Assembly: GCF_000523275.1 (NCBI RefSeq)
Contig: NZ_ATHQ01000001.1
Span: 381,001-445,000, forward strand
Direction of reading: 5' to 3'
Origin: Lebetimonas sp. JH292
Lineage (GTDB): Bacteria > Campylobacterota > Campylobacteria > Campylobacterales > Nautiliaceae
DNA: 64,000 nucleotides
Shown: positions 8,968 through 18,590 of the stretch, piece after piece
Layout: the number at the start of each line of letters is the position of its first letter
Numbering within the stretch: the stretch's first letter is position 1
Position numbers and translations under genes: made by a program
The notes under the pieces: model-generated
Seen by the model: only the letters and a program-made list of their open reading frames with translations
The model's database searches: none
Told to the model about the DNA's origin: nothing

Positions 8968-9836
8968 ATGCCTGAAGAAGATTTATTAAAAATAGAAGAA
9001 ATAATAAGCAATGTTATCCATGATAACTGCTATCCTCTTATTTTGCCTGAAATTTCATTTGTAAATCATAATGGAAAATATGTTGTTAAAATTAAAATTT
9101 ACAAAGGTAATAACCCGCCTTATTGTTAGAAAGAGAAAAACAGGGCATTTCTTTTGATTCGCTTCCGGTATATTCAAAAACTATTGATGTTTCCCACAAA
9201 TGCATTTTTACTGCTTTCTAATGATGAAATAAGAAATGTACGTTTTCCCTACGCAAAAATAGAATGCGCAAGATTTAAAGGAACAATACCCGGAGATTTT
9301 ATAGACCAGAAGAGCATTAATGAGCCTATAAGTTTTCAGGCAGAAGAAGCATATAAATTCTGTTCTTAGACACATTTCTCAAGGCTCAACATATGAGGGA
9401 GTTTATAGAAAAGACAGATGGGAATATCCAGTTATTGCAATTCGTGAAGCAATAAGAAATGCAGTTATTCATCGTGATTATTCTTTAACAGGAAAAGATA
9501 TAAAAATTGCCATATTTGATGATAAGATTGAAATTACTAGTCCTTTAGTCTTTAAAAAACTTGGAATAATAGAGCAGTGGGGAAATGGATTAAGATTGAT
9601 TGCCAAAGAGTTAAAAAAATATCCTGAAATTAGGTTTGAGTAAAAGTAAACTACCGTCCAGAAACCCAAAAGAGTGTTTCAACAGAATCCGCGACCAATT
9701 ACGACATTACGAACGATTACGAACGATTACGAACGATTAACATTGTTTATCTTTTAGATAATTCGAAAAAAATCTTATTCAAAGGCAAGGGAAAGGTAGA
9801 AGCACTTATTATGTTTTAAAGAAGGATGAATTGTGA
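8968..9836 (+). pseudogene. AlbA/RecG-like ATP-binding protein remnant inside the hsd locus
   Basis: Successive frames give MPEEDLLKIEEIISN...YPLILPEISF (8968-9129), GISFDSLPVYSKTID, PTNAFLLLSNDEIRNVRFPYAK (to 9369), then HISQGSTYEGVYRKD...AIREAIRNAVIHRDYS (GHKL-like ATP site) to RFE at 9643, then YRPETQKSV and a C terminus RQGKGRSTYYVLKKDEL ending at 9836. This is the layout of the AlbA_2 'RecG-like/Schlafen-AlbA' family often found between hsdM and hsdS. At least four frame breaks and a deletion after EITSP are present. Known members are suspected regulators or defence accessories. This copy is dead. Confidence 0.75.
9711..9740 (+). repeat. 10-bp tandem repeat GAACGATTAC x3
   Basis: Three copies of GAACGATTAC (the last ends in AA) lie in the 3' part of the AlbA-like remnant, encoding NDYERLRTI-like residues. 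A 10-bp unit changes frame on each slippage event, so this is a possible source of one of the frame breaks. Confidence 0.85.
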
Positions 9837-9931
9837 AGGGTGAAGGATGAAGGATGAAGGATGAAGGATGAAGGATGAAGGATGAAGGATGAGGATGAAG
9901 GATGAAGGATGAAGGATGAAGGATGAAGGAT
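9837..9931 (+). repeat. Heptanucleotide array GGATGAA upstream of hsdS
   Basis: About thirteen units of GGATGAA, with one shortened unit (GATGAGGATGAAG near 9890), fill the gap between the AlbA-like remnant and hsdS. TGA occurs in every frame on the plus strand, while the reverse strand (TTCATCC) is fully open and yields a meaningless FILHPSS repeat peptide. This word is confined to the hsd island; the rest of the window uses GTGAGTA-type words. Confidence 0.95.
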
Positions 9932-9949
9932 AAAAAGGAGATTTAAGGG

Positions 9950-10606
9950 ATGAGTGAAAAATTGCCTAATGGGTGGAAAAGGGTTAAGTTGGGAGAGGTT
10001 GCTGTATTTAATTACGGAAAATCTCTTCCTGAAAAAAATCGAATTAAAGGAAATATACCTGTTTACAGTTGCATAATGAAGCTTTAGTAAAATCAAAAGG
10101 AATTATTGTTGGTAGAAAAGGAACAATAGGGAAAGTTTATAAAGCAAAAGTTCCTTTTTATCCAATTGATACTTGTTATTATAGTATTATTTGCTCATTT
10201 ATTTGAAGTTAGATGAATTAAATGAAGACAGTGCTGTTCCTGGTCTAAACAGAAACACAGCTTATTCTCAGGAAATTCTTCTCCCACCTCTCCCCGAACA
10301 AAAAGCCATAGCCTCTGTGCTTTCATCTCTTGACGATAAAATTGACCTACTTAACCGCCAAAACCAAACACTTGAAAAAATGACCGAGACACTTTTTAGA
10401 AAATGGTTTATAGAAGACGCAAAAGAGGATTGGGAAATAGTTTCTTTACAAGTAAAAGAAAAATAAAACTTCGTACTAAAGCTAATAGCGGAGTTCAAGT
10501 CAATTTGACAATTCAATAAATCAGAAATATTGATATTAACCAAATCCGCACCCTTGAAAAATTGCGAGACATACTTTTACCAAAACTCATAAGCGGGGAA
10601 GTGAGG
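9950..10606 (+). pseudogene. hsdS: hsdS remnant (type I specificity subunit)
   Basis: The start MSEKLPNGWKRVKLGEVA is typical of HsdS. The frame breaks after IPVYSC, resumes as HNEALVKSKGIIVGRKGTIGKVYKA, and breaks again before the central conserved region LPPLPEQKAIASVLSSLDDKI...TLFRKWFIED (to 10466). A third frame ends with TLEKLRDILLPKLISGEV, the usual C-terminal repeat. The second target-recognition domain is missing, so only one half-specificity remains and it is frameshifted. It is flanked on both sides by GGATGAA arrays. Confidence 0.85.
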
Positions 10607-10679
10607 ATGAAGGATGAAGGATGAAGGATGAAGGATGAAGAATGGAAGGATGAAGGATGAAGGATGAAGAATGAAAGGG
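10603..10679 (+). repeat. Heptanucleotide array GGATGAA between hsdS and hsdR
   Basis: About eleven GGATGAA units, two of them changed to AGAATGG or GAATGAAA forms, start within the last codons of hsdS (GEVRMKDEG, stop) and end at the ATG region of the hsdR remnant. This is the second array of this word. No copy is seen outside the island. Confidence 0.95.
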
Positions 10680-10682
10680 AAT

Positions 10683-12674
10683 ATGAAAAAAGTTTTTGAT
10701 ATAAAAGATAGAACTTTCCAATATGCTCTAAAAGCAATTGGGAAAACAGTATTTAAGGTCTGCAACAAGTATAGATCCCAGGGATATGACTATCTTTACG
10801 GCGGGGATATTGCTCCAGATGGTGAAAATCCACTGAGAGAATCTTTTGAAAATGTGATTTTGTATGAAAGATTAAGAAATGCCATAAGAAGATTTAATCC
10901 GGAATTGCCTCAAAGTGCCATTGATGATGCCATAAAACAGCTAACGGAAATTCATACACCAGATTTAATAACAAATAATGAAATTTTCCACAGAATGCTA
11001 ACAGATGGTTATTGATTTTAAAAATAAAAGAGCCGATATTGTCATATTTATAAACGGACTGCCGCTTATTGTGATGGAACTTAAAAACCCAACAGATAAA
11101 AACGCCACTATAAAATCAGCCTATAACCAGCTTCAAACTTATAAAAAAACCATTCCCTCACGGAAAAGTGCTGATGGTAAAAAAGAAGCTTCACATTTGA
11201 TAAGCCAGCTTGAAACACTGATATATGGACTTTTGAATAAAGAAACTCTTATTGTGTATGGATTGCCCGATGTAAAAGAACAAAAAGAAGGAGACAAAAA
11301 AGCGGGTGTTGTCTGGCATACCCAAGGCTCTGGCAAATCTCTTTCTATGCTCTTTTATGCCGGAAATTTTAACACTTTTGCTTCAGCTTCAAAACTCCTA
11401 AGGCAAGAGCCTGTGCAGGCAAAAAGCAGAGAGGAGTTAAAGAAGCTGTTAAAAGTAGAAAGCGGCGGCGTTGTATTTACAACAATTCATAAATTCTGGC
11501 CTGAAGAGGGAAATGGTAATTGTTGATGAAGCACACAGAACTCAAAATGGTTTGAGAGGTAAAGTGGATAAAAAAAGCGGTGAGATAAAATACGGATTTG
11601 CAAATCTAAGAGATGCCCTCCCAAATGCAACTTATATCGCCTTTACGGGAACACCGATTGAACTGTATTTGGAAACTATATAGATATTTATGATATTGCA
11701 AATGCTGTTGAAGATGGAGCAACGGTGCCTATATATTATGAAAGCAGGCTTGTCAAGATAGATTTAACAGATGAAGGTAAAAAACTGATAGAAGAGTATG
11801 AGCAAGAGCTGGAAAACGGACTTAGCGAAGTTGAAAAAGCAAAAGCAAAATATTCTAAACTTGAAGCGTTGGTCGGGGCTAAGCCAAGAATAAAAGAAAT
11901 AGCTAAAGATATTGTGAATCATTTTGAAAGCCGTCTTGAAGTAATGGATGGAAAAGGTATGATAGTTACCATGACTCGGCAAATTGCGGCAAACCTTTAT
12001 GATGAAATCATCAAACTGCGCCCCGAGTGGCACAGTGATGAGCTAAAAAAAGGAAAAATAAAAGTTGTAATGACTACTTCCCTTCATACAATGTATATAG
12101 ACAAACCTATGAAAGGCCATACTCTTATGCTTATAAAGATAAAACAGGCGGACTTATAGTTGATTATATAGGAAGAGGAAGCCGTAAAAGTGATGCTTGA
12201 AAAATTAGAAGTTGTAAGGGATATGCTGAGCGATGAACATAAAAGATCAAACAGATAGTAGATAAAGCGGTATCTTCAAACGGAGTGATTGATATATTTG
12301 ATGAAGCGGGAAGAAATAAAAGTAATGAAGAATTAAAAATTGGATAAAAGCCAATATTGTAAAAAGTAAAACTTTGAAAGAATCTTTAGAAGAGCTGGTA
12401 AGAAAATATAACAACAGACTCCTAACCGCCGCTGAGGTTATTGATGAGCTCATACATAAAACAAAGCGATAAAGAACCGCAGGAGATGGGATTAACTCCT
12501 TATGAGTATGCATTTTACTGTGCGGTTGCGGAAAATGAGAGTGCAAGAGAGCTTATGGGAAAAGAAAAACTAAAAGAGCTTGCTGTGGTTTTATTTCAAA
12601 AAGTAAAACAAAACACTACAATAGACTGGGCTTTTAAGTTTTATAAAAATACGAAAAAAAATAAATTGTTATAA
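10683..12674 (+). pseudogene. hsdR: hsdR remnant (type I restriction endonuclease)
   Basis: Fragments in several frames match HsdR in order: GYDYLYGGDIAPDGENPLRESFENVIL and [11 protein letters not shown] (to 11015); [23 protein letters not shown] (nuclease-side motif, 11026 on); [12 protein letters not shown] (Walker A); [12 protein letters not shown] (motif II, DEAH); [11 protein letters not shown] (motif III); a long helical stretch to ATNLY-like and [13 protein letters not shown]; and a final fragment LTPYEYAFYCAVAENESARELMGKEKLKELAVVLF at 12441-12674, truncated at the C terminus. The first 20 residues (MKKVFDIKDRTFQYALKAIG) do not look like HsdR but resemble a small four-helix-bundle protein, suggesting a junction. 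At least six breaks make the gene inactive. Confidence 0.87.
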
Positions 12675-12691
12675 TTACTAAAAAGCAAAAA

Positions 12692-12847
12692 ATGAAAGAA
12701 TTAATTCCTTTAACTATTTCTTTATTAATAACTTTGACAATTTTAAATATTTTAAAACTTTCTTTCCTGCCAGGTTTTATTTTAGGAAGCATAATCTGGT
12801 CAATTTTGCATTATAATATTAAAAAATTTTTAAAAGGCAAATTATGA
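12692..12847 (+). CDS. Small hydrophobic protein, 51 residues
   Basis: A 51-residue protein ([20 protein letters not shown]...) has two hydrophobic stretches split by KLSFLPGF and a basic C terminus ([11 protein letters not shown]). Its stop overlaps the moaC start (ATGA), which supports translation and coupling to moaC. Predicted inner-membrane protein of unknown role. It lies just after the decayed hsd island and may mark the resumption of the core genome. Confidence 0.55.
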   Translation: MKELIPLTISLLITLTILNILKLSFLPGFILGSIIWSILHYNIKKFLKGKL

Positions 12848-13314
12848 AACTAACTCATATAAATGAAAAGCACAATCCTAAAATGGTGGATGTCGGAGAA
12901 AAAGCTGTTACAAAAAGAATTGCAGTTGCAAGCGGTGAAATACATATGCAAAAAGAAACAAAAAAAGCTATTTTGGAAGAAAAAACAAAAAAAGGTGCGG
13001 TTTTGCAAACAGCAATAATAGCTGCAATTATGGGCGGTAAAAAAACAAGCGAATTAATTCCGATGTGTCATAATATTTTAATAGACGGAATAGATGTGGA
13101 TGTAGAAGAAATTGAAAACGGGTTTAAACTAATTGCAACCGCAAAAACCACTTCAAAAACCGGTATTGAAATGGAAGCCCTAACTGCCGTAAGTATCGGG
13201 CTTCTTGCAATTTATGATATGGCAAAAGCAATAGACAGAAGTATGGAAATAACAAATATTCATTTAGATTATAAAGCCGGTGGAAAATCGGGGGAATTTA
13301 AAAGAAGTGAATAG
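12844..13314 (+). CDS. moaC: Cyclic pyranopterin monophosphate synthase MoaC
   Basis: A 156-residue MoaC, which converts the MoaA product (3',8-cyclo-7,8-dihydro-GTP) to cyclic pyranopterin monophosphate in molybdenum cofactor synthesis. Signatures include [35 protein letters not shown] (catalytic helix) and DYKAGGKSG near the C terminus. Normal length. The last residues KRSE and the TAG stop lie in a short GTGAGTA-type array that also supplies the start of mobA. Located next to mobA, another gene of the same pathway. Confidence 0.95.
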   Translation: MKLTHINEKHNPKMVDVGEKAVTKRIAVASGEIHMQKETKKAILEEKTKKGAVLQTAIIAAIMGGKKTSELIPMCHNILIDGIDVDVEEIENGFKLIATAKTTSKTGIEMEALTAVSIGLLAIYDMAKAIDRSMEITNIHLDYKAGGKSGEFKRSE

Positions 13315-13333
13315 TGAGTAGTGAGTAGTGAAA
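13306..13333 (+). repeat. Heptad array at the moaC/mobA junction
   Basis: Four units (AGTGAAT, AGTGAGT, AGTGAGT, AGTGAAA) span the stop of moaC and the GTG start of mobA. The repeat therefore supplies both the end of one gene and the beginning of the next. Confidence 0.85.
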
Positions 13334-13819
13334 AGAGAAATATATATTACATGTTTTATTTTAGTGGGTGGAAAATCGAGCAGGTTCGGTGAGGATAAAT
13401 CAAAACTTTTTTATAAAATTCAATTTGATAAATGTAAAAAAATATTTAAAAAGGTCTGTTTTGTGGCAAAAAACAAAAAATTTAAAAATTACCCTTTTTT
13501 TATAGAAAAATCTAAAATATACGCTCCAATTTTTGCTTTGGAAGAAATTATAAAAAAAGAAAAAAAAGTTTTTGTTTTAAGTGTTGACACCCCTTTAATA
13601 TCTGAAAAATCAATAAAAAAGCTCCTTTTTTCACACGCTACAGCTTCACAAAATCCCTTAATCGGATATTATGATTATACAATGCTGCCGAAAATAAAAG
13701 AATCGATTAAAACAGATTTGAGACTTTTTAAAATAAATCCCAAAAAAATAAAAATTAACAATAAAGAATTAATTAATATAAATAAAAAAAGCGATTTAAA
13801 ACTTATTCGTAAATTCTAA
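13328..13819 (+). CDS. mobA: Molybdenum cofactor guanylyltransferase MobA
   Basis: A 163-residue nucleotidyltransferase with the N-terminal signature LVGGKSSRFGEDKSKL (LAGGxSxRMGxDK family motif, GTP binding) and VLSVDTPLI (the metal-binding Asp segment). It attaches GMP to molybdopterin. It is somewhat shorter than typical MobA (about 190 aa). The only start in frame before the signature is a GTG contributed by the last unit of a 7-bp repeat array. It is 13 bp downstream of moaC and overlaps the convergent WD40 gene by 17 bp. Confidence 0.82.
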   Translation: MKREIYITCFILVGGKSSRFGEDKSKLFYKIQFDKCKKIFKKVCFVAKNKKFKNYPFFIEKSKIYAPIFALEEIIKKEKKVFVLSVDTPLISEKSIKKLLFSHATASQNPLIGYYDYTMLPKIKESIKTDLRLFKINPKKIKINNKELININKKSDLKLIRKF

Positions 13820-15935
13820 AAGGCAGATTTTTATATATTAAATTATTTATATTCCCTTCACTTACTCCGCTTAAATCAACATTTATTTTCAATTTTTTGG
13901 CTTTTTCTATCATATCCCCTATTTCCAAATCAAAACCGAACAAATTTATATATCTTTTAAAAGCCCTGATTATTTTTTCGTCAACTTTTTCACCTTTTAA
14001 TTTTAAAGCCAAAAGATAAATAATCTGCTGTAAATACGCACTTTTTATTAAATTGGCGATTCTGAGGGAATATTCTTTAATTTTAAATAAATTCCCCACG
14101 GTATTTAAAATAGCTTCAATATCGCCTTTTGCGGCAAATTTTTCCGCAATTGCCAGTTTTTCTTTTATTTCGTTTTGAATCTCTTTAAAATCATTTACAT
14201 CTTCCAAAAACGGATACATTTTTACATATTCAAAAATTGCGTGATAATCTTTTGATGCAAGCAGTCTTTGAAAATCCATCAAAATTTTTGCTTTATCTTT
14301 ATATTCATTTGCTTTTTCTTCATATCCGGGGAAATTTTCCAAAATCCCGGCGTAAGATAAAACTTTTTTATAATCTCCGTCTTTTAATAAAATCTGAATA
14401 TTCCGATCAAGTGTTTTAGCAAAATTTATTGCTCTTTTATACTCTTCTGTTTCTGTTAAAAACGGAAATCTTTTAACTAAAATAAAAAACTCTTTAAAAT
14501 CTTTTTTTGCCAGTTTTTCTTTTAATAAATTATAGAGCTGCTTTTCATTAAAAAGAGCCTGAATTAACGGTGTTTTTTGAGAAACTCCCCTAAAAGGTTT
14601 TAATAAATCTCTTGCTTTTTCAATATTGTTTTCTTTTAACATTGCCTCTTTTGCCAAATCAAAAACTTTTTTCCAGTCGTCTTCCATTTTTTTATAATAA
14701 ATTGTATCTTTAAATGAAGGATACTGATTGGCCAGAGAATATGCCAAAGGATATTTTAAGGTAAACACCGCATTTTTAAATTTGTCAAATTCCCTGAAAT
14801 CCCTAAGCAAATTTTGTATGATAGCTCTTTTTACAGGGATATCCGCAAAAGGTTTAAAAAGCTCTTTTGCACTTTCGATATCACCTTTTTCCAAAAATTT
14901 ATGAGCTATATTTAATGTTTTATTCCATTCGTTTTCAAGCAGCTTATATGCGTTTGTAGACTGTAAAAAAGGATTTTTGTTTATAAGCTCATAAGCCATA
15001 GAATATTTTTTGGAAGAAATTAACGCCCTTAACTCTCTCTCTTCTGAAAGCAAATCATAAATGTATATATCCCCATCGAGTGTTCCTACAAGCAGATAAT
15101 TTTTATCTTTAATATATTCTATAGAACTTGGAGATGAAGGGAGTTTAATAAATTCATTTGTTATCAGTTCATAGTTTTCCAGAGAATATAAAGCCACTTT
15201 TTTATCAGTGGAAACAATAAAAAGAAACCTGCCGTCTTTATCTATGCATAAATCAACAATCTGATCAGTCATATTGGGCAGCCTCTTTAAAACTTTTCCT
15301 TTTGCATAATTCCATACAATCAATTCCCCTGTTTTATCTCCGCTTATCATTTGTTGATTAGGGATAAATTTAAGCTTTGTAACAGCGCCTCTGTGTGACT
15401 TTTTTCTGAAAGACAAATCCATTGATGCAATGTTTGTAATAGTTATGCTTCTATCATAACTTCCTGTGGCAGCCCACAAAGAATTCAGGCTGAAATCGGT
15501 TGAAAGTATATAATCGGCATGTGGAGGAAGTGCCCCTACCATTTTTCCGGTAGATATTGACCATAAATATGCCCTACCGTCTTCTCCACCTGTTAAAATA
15601 TATTTTTCCTCTTTGTCAAAACTTACGCTTAATACATTGCCTTTATGCCATCCAAGCAAAAAAAGCTGTTTTTTATTCTCTATATCCCAGACAGAAGTTT
15701 TTTTCTTTCCATCAACGGCAATCGCCAAATATTTGCCGTTCTCAGAAATATCCACACCGTTTTCCAAAGGTCTATTTTTAGGAAGTTTTATCCTAAATCC
15801 TCCAACAAGTTTATAATCTTCAATAGAATATATTCTTAATGTATTTTCTTCATCCATCACACAGAATTTACTGTTTCCAATATATTTAATCTTATTTATA
15901 GCTGTTTTTATAACCAGTCTTTTTATTGCTTCCAA
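13803..15935 (-). CDS. WD40 beta-propeller plus helical-repeat protein, unknown function
   Basis: A 710-residue cytoplasmic protein. The first 310 or so residues hold WD40-like blades: GWHKGNVLSVSFDKEEKYILT..DGRAYLWSI, HADYILSTDFS..GSYDRSITI, SHRGAVTKLKFI..ELIVWNY, and two weaker ones ending in DGDIYIYDLLS. The rest is an all-helical repeat region with spaced motifs such as KNPFLQSTNAYKLLENEW, RGVSQKTPLIQALFNEKQLYNLL and FPFLTETEEYKRAINFAKTL, reminiscent of alpha-solenoid repeats. No signal peptide or membrane segment. It is divergent from polA with a 48-bp gap. This architecture is uncommon in bacteria. A scaffold role is plausible but unproven. Confidence 0.82.
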   Translation of the reverse strand: MEAIKRLVIKTAINKIKYIGNSKFCVMDEENTLRIYSIEDYKLVGGFRIKLPKNRPLENGVDISENGKYLAIAVDGKKKTSVWDIENKKQLFLLGWHKGNVLSVSFDKEEKYILTGGEDGRAYLWSISTGKMVGALPPHADYILSTDFSLNSLWAATGSYDRSITITNIASMDLSFRKKSHRGAVTKLKFIPNQQMISGDKTGELIVWNYAKGKVLKRLPNMTDQIVDLCIDKDGRFLFIVSTDKKVALYSLENYELITNEFIKLPSSPSSIEYIKDKNYLLVGTLDGDIYIYDLLSEERELRALISSKKYSMAYELINKNPFLQSTNAYKLLENEWNKTLNIAHKFLEKGDIESAKELFKPFADIPVKRAIIQNLLRDFREFDKFKNAVFTLKYPLAYSLANQYPSFKDTIYYKKMEDDWKKVFDLAKEAMLKENNIEKARDLLKPFRGVSQKTPLIQALFNEKQLYNLLKEKLAKKDFKEFFILVKRFPFLTETEEYKRAINFAKTLDRNIQILLKDGDYKKVLSYAGILENFPGYEEKANEYKDKAKILMDFQRLLASKDYHAIFEYVKMYPFLEDVNDFKEIQNEIKEKLAIAEKFAAKGDIEAILNTVGNLFKIKEYSLRIANLIKSAYLQQIIYLLALKLKGEKVDEKIIRAFKRYINLFGFDLEIGDMIEKAKKLKINVDLSGVSEGNINNLIYKNLPFRIYE

Positions 15936-15983
15936 AACCCATCCTTTAAAATTATGCTAATATTTTAACAAAAAAGGCAATTT

Positions 15984-18590
15984 ATGACCACACTTACAAT
16001 TATTGACACATTCGGATTTTTATTTAGAAATTTTTATGCCCTGCCCCCGCTTAAAAGCAAAAAAGGCATTCCTACAGGAATGATAACCGGATTTATGAAT
16101 TTTATAGCAAGTCTCGGACGTGATTTTCCAACCGATTATGTTGTATTTACACTCGATTCAAAAGAAAAAGAAACTTTCAGAAAAGAGATGTTCAGCGATT
16201 ATAAAGCAAACCGTCCGGAAGCTCCGGAAGAGCTTAAAGCCCAACTTCCGATTGCAATAGATTTAATTAAAGAAATGGGCTTTAAGATGATAGAAAAACC
16301 AGGATTTGAAAGTGATGATTTAATTGCAAGTTTAGCCAAAACAGCAGCTAAAAACGGGATAAAAGTAAAAATAGTAAGCCATGATAAGGATATGTATCAG
16401 TTAATTGATGATGATAAAATAGTGATTTTTGACCCTATAAAAAAAACAGAAATAAACGAAGTTGAATGTTTTAAAAAATTCGGGGTTTATCCAAAAGATT
16501 TTAAAGATTTTCAGGCATTACTCGGAGATTCAAGCGATAATGTCCCTGGAGTCAGAGGAATAGGGGTAAAAACAGCCGCAAAACTTATAAATGAATATCA
16601 TACGCTTGAAAATATATACGCCCATATTGATGAAATAAAAGGGGCTGTAAAAAAAAGACTCCTTGATGGAAAAGAGAGTGCATTTTTAAGTAGAAAGCTT
16701 GTAACCTTAAAAACAGATTTGTTTGAAAATATAAATTTAGAAGAATTTAAATACCCTGAAATAAACCCTGTTTTGAAAGTGGCCGACAAACTTATAGATC
16801 TTGATATTAAAAGCATAGTGGACAGGGTAAAAAAAGACGGGCTTTTTGTTAAAACAAAAGCACCCGAGATAAAAAGAATCGAATTTAACGCCGTTTTAAT
16901 AGAAAATGAAAAAGAGCTCTTTGACATAATTGATTCAATTAAAGATGAAATTGTAGCATTCGATACGGAAACCGATTCTCTTGAAAATCCCAATATAGTC
17001 GGATTCAGTTTTGCCTTTAGGGAAAATGAGGCCTATTATGTGCCTGTGAATCATAATTATTTAGGGGTTAGCAAACAGATACCTGAAAATAAGGCAATTG
17101 AAGCAATTAAAAAATTATTATCCAAAAAAATAATAGGGCACAATTTAAAATTTGATTTTAAAATGTTGCGAAAATACGGAATTGACACCCCCGCCCCGTT
17201 TGCCGATACAATGATTCTTGCCTGGATAATCGACCCCGATTCCCCGGTAGGGCTTGACAGTGTTGCAAAAAGATATCTTGAGCATACAAATATAAAATTT
17301 AAGGAAGTTGTGGGAAAAAATCAAAATTTCTCAAATATAGACATCCAAAGTGCCTGCAAATATGCTGCTGAAGATGCTTTTATAACATTAAAACTGTATC
17401 ATAAACTAAAAGAAAAATTATGGAAAGAAGTTAAATGGGATTTGGAAGAAATTGAGTGGCAATTTATAAATTTGTTAATTGATATGGAAAACGAGGGGAT
17501 AAAACTTGATATAGAATATATGAATAAACTCCAGAAAAAAATAACCGAAAAATTAGACTCCCTTACCAAAGAGATTTATTCTCTTGCGGGAAGCGAATTT
17601 AATATAAAAAGTCCTAAACAGCTTGGATACATACTTTTTGAAACCTTGAAACTTCCTGCAAAAAGAAAAACAAAAACCGGATTTTCCACCGATGAAAAAG
17701 TGTTAAAATCATTAAAATCCGCTCATCCTATAATAGAAAAACTGCTTGAATACAGAAAATTTGACAAATTACTTTCAACATATATAATACCGCTGAGCGA
17801 GCATGCAAAAAAAGACAAATTCCATAAAATTTACACCAATTTTCTTCAGACAGGAACATCCACGGGAAGACTTTCAAGCAAAAATCCAAATCTTCAAAAC
17901 ATCCCGACATCAACCGAAATAAACATAAGAAACGCTTTTTATACAGATAAGCTTTTTGTAAGCCTTGATTATTCCCAAATTGAACTTAGACTCCTTGCAC
18001 ATTTCAGTGAAGATTCCTCAATGATAAAAGCTTTTTTGGAAAATGCCGACATACACCAGAAAACAGCCGATATTATAGGAACCACAAGAAGTATTGCAAA
18101 ATCTATAAATTTCGGTCTAATCTACGGAATGGGGCCTAAAAAGCTTAGTGAAACCATAAATGTTTCCATGAAAGAGGCAAAAGAATTTATAGAAAAATAT
18201 TTTTCATCATTCCCTACAGTAAAAGATTTTCTGGAAAAAATCAAAATAAATGCAAGGGATAATGGATTCGTGGAAACACTTTTTAAAAGAAGAAGATTTT
18301 TCGATTTTGCAAGTGCAAACGCGCGGACATTGGCAATGTTTGAAAGAGAAGCGGTTAATACAATTTTTCAGGGAAGTGCAGCAGATATTATTAAAAAAGC
18401 AATGCTTGATATTAAAAATTTTAACCCAAGTGCAAAAATGATTCTTCAAATCCACGACGAACTTATTTTTGAAATAGAAGATGAAAAAGAAGCATTAGAA
18501 TACAAAAAAATAATGGAAAATGTTGTAAAACTAAAAGTACCTTTAAAAGTAGGAATTAGTTTTGGAAAAAGGTGGGGGGAGCTTAAATGA
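15984..18590 (+). CDS. polA: DNA polymerase I
   Basis: An 868-residue Pol I with three domains in order: a 5'-nuclease (1 to about 290, with IVSHDKDMYQLI near 131), a 3'-5' exonuclease (about 300-480, FDTETDS with catalytic Asp327 and Glu) and a family A polymerase (about 500-868) with motif A SLDYSQIELRLL near 658, O-helix KSINFGLIYGM near 705 and motif C QIHDELIFE near 821. All catalytic acids are visible, so proofreading is probably kept. It acts in Okazaki fragment maturation and repair. Its stop overlaps the following lipoprotein gene (ATGA). Confidence 0.96.
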   Translation: MTTLTIIDTFGFLFRNFYALPPLKSKKGIPTGMITGFMNFIASLGRDFPTDYVVFTLDSKEKETFRKEMFSDYKANRPEAPEELKAQLPIAIDLIKEMGFKMIEKPGFESDDLIASLAKTAAKNGIKVKIVSHDKDMYQLIDDDKIVIFDPIKKTEINEVECFKKFGVYPKDFKDFQALLGDSSDNVPGVRGIGVKTAAKLINEYHTLENIYAHIDEIKGAVKKRLLDGKESAFLSRKLVTLKTDLFENINLEEFKYPEINPVLKVADKLIDLDIKSIVDRVKKDGLFVKTKAPEIKRIEFNAVLIENEKELFDIIDSIKDEIVAFDTETDSLENPNIVGFSFAFRENEAYYVPVNHNYLGVSKQIPENKAIEAIKKLLSKKIIGHNLKFDFKMLRKYGIDTPAPFADTMILAWIIDPDSPVGLDSVAKRYLEHTNIKFKEVVGKNQNFSNIDIQSACKYAAEDAFITLKLYHKLKEKLWKEVKWDLEEIEWQFINLLIDMENEGIKLDIEYMNKLQKKITEKLDSLTKEIYSLAGSEFNIKSPKQLGYILFETLKLPAKRKTKTGFSTDEKVLKSLKSAHPIIEKLLEYRKFDKLLSTYIIPLSEHAKKDKFHKIYTNFLQTGTSTGRLSSKNPNLQNIPTSTEINIRNAFYTDKLFVSLDYSQIELRLLAHFSEDSSMIKAFLENADIHQKTADIIGTTRSIAKSINFGLIYGMGPKKLSETINVSMKEAKEFIEKYFSSFPTVKDFLEKIKINARDNGFVETLFKRRRFFDFASANARTLAMFEREAVNTIFQGSAADIIKKAMLDIKNFNPSAKMILQIHDELIFEIEDEKEALEYKKIMENVVKLKVPLKVGISFGKRWGELK

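Noticed and set aside
9837-9931. CRISPR array
   Set aside because: Direct repeats are 7-bp tandem units without spacers, and no cas genes are present.
9809-10768. Minus-strand ORFs with FILHPSS-type repeated peptides
   Set aside because: They are the open reverse strand of the GGATGAA arrays; no ribosome site, no other coding signal, and they overlap the hsd remnants.
7231-12700. Mobile element or prophage bringing the hsd island
   Set aside because: No transposase, integrase, terminal inverted repeats, target duplication or tRNA attachment site was seen at either end.
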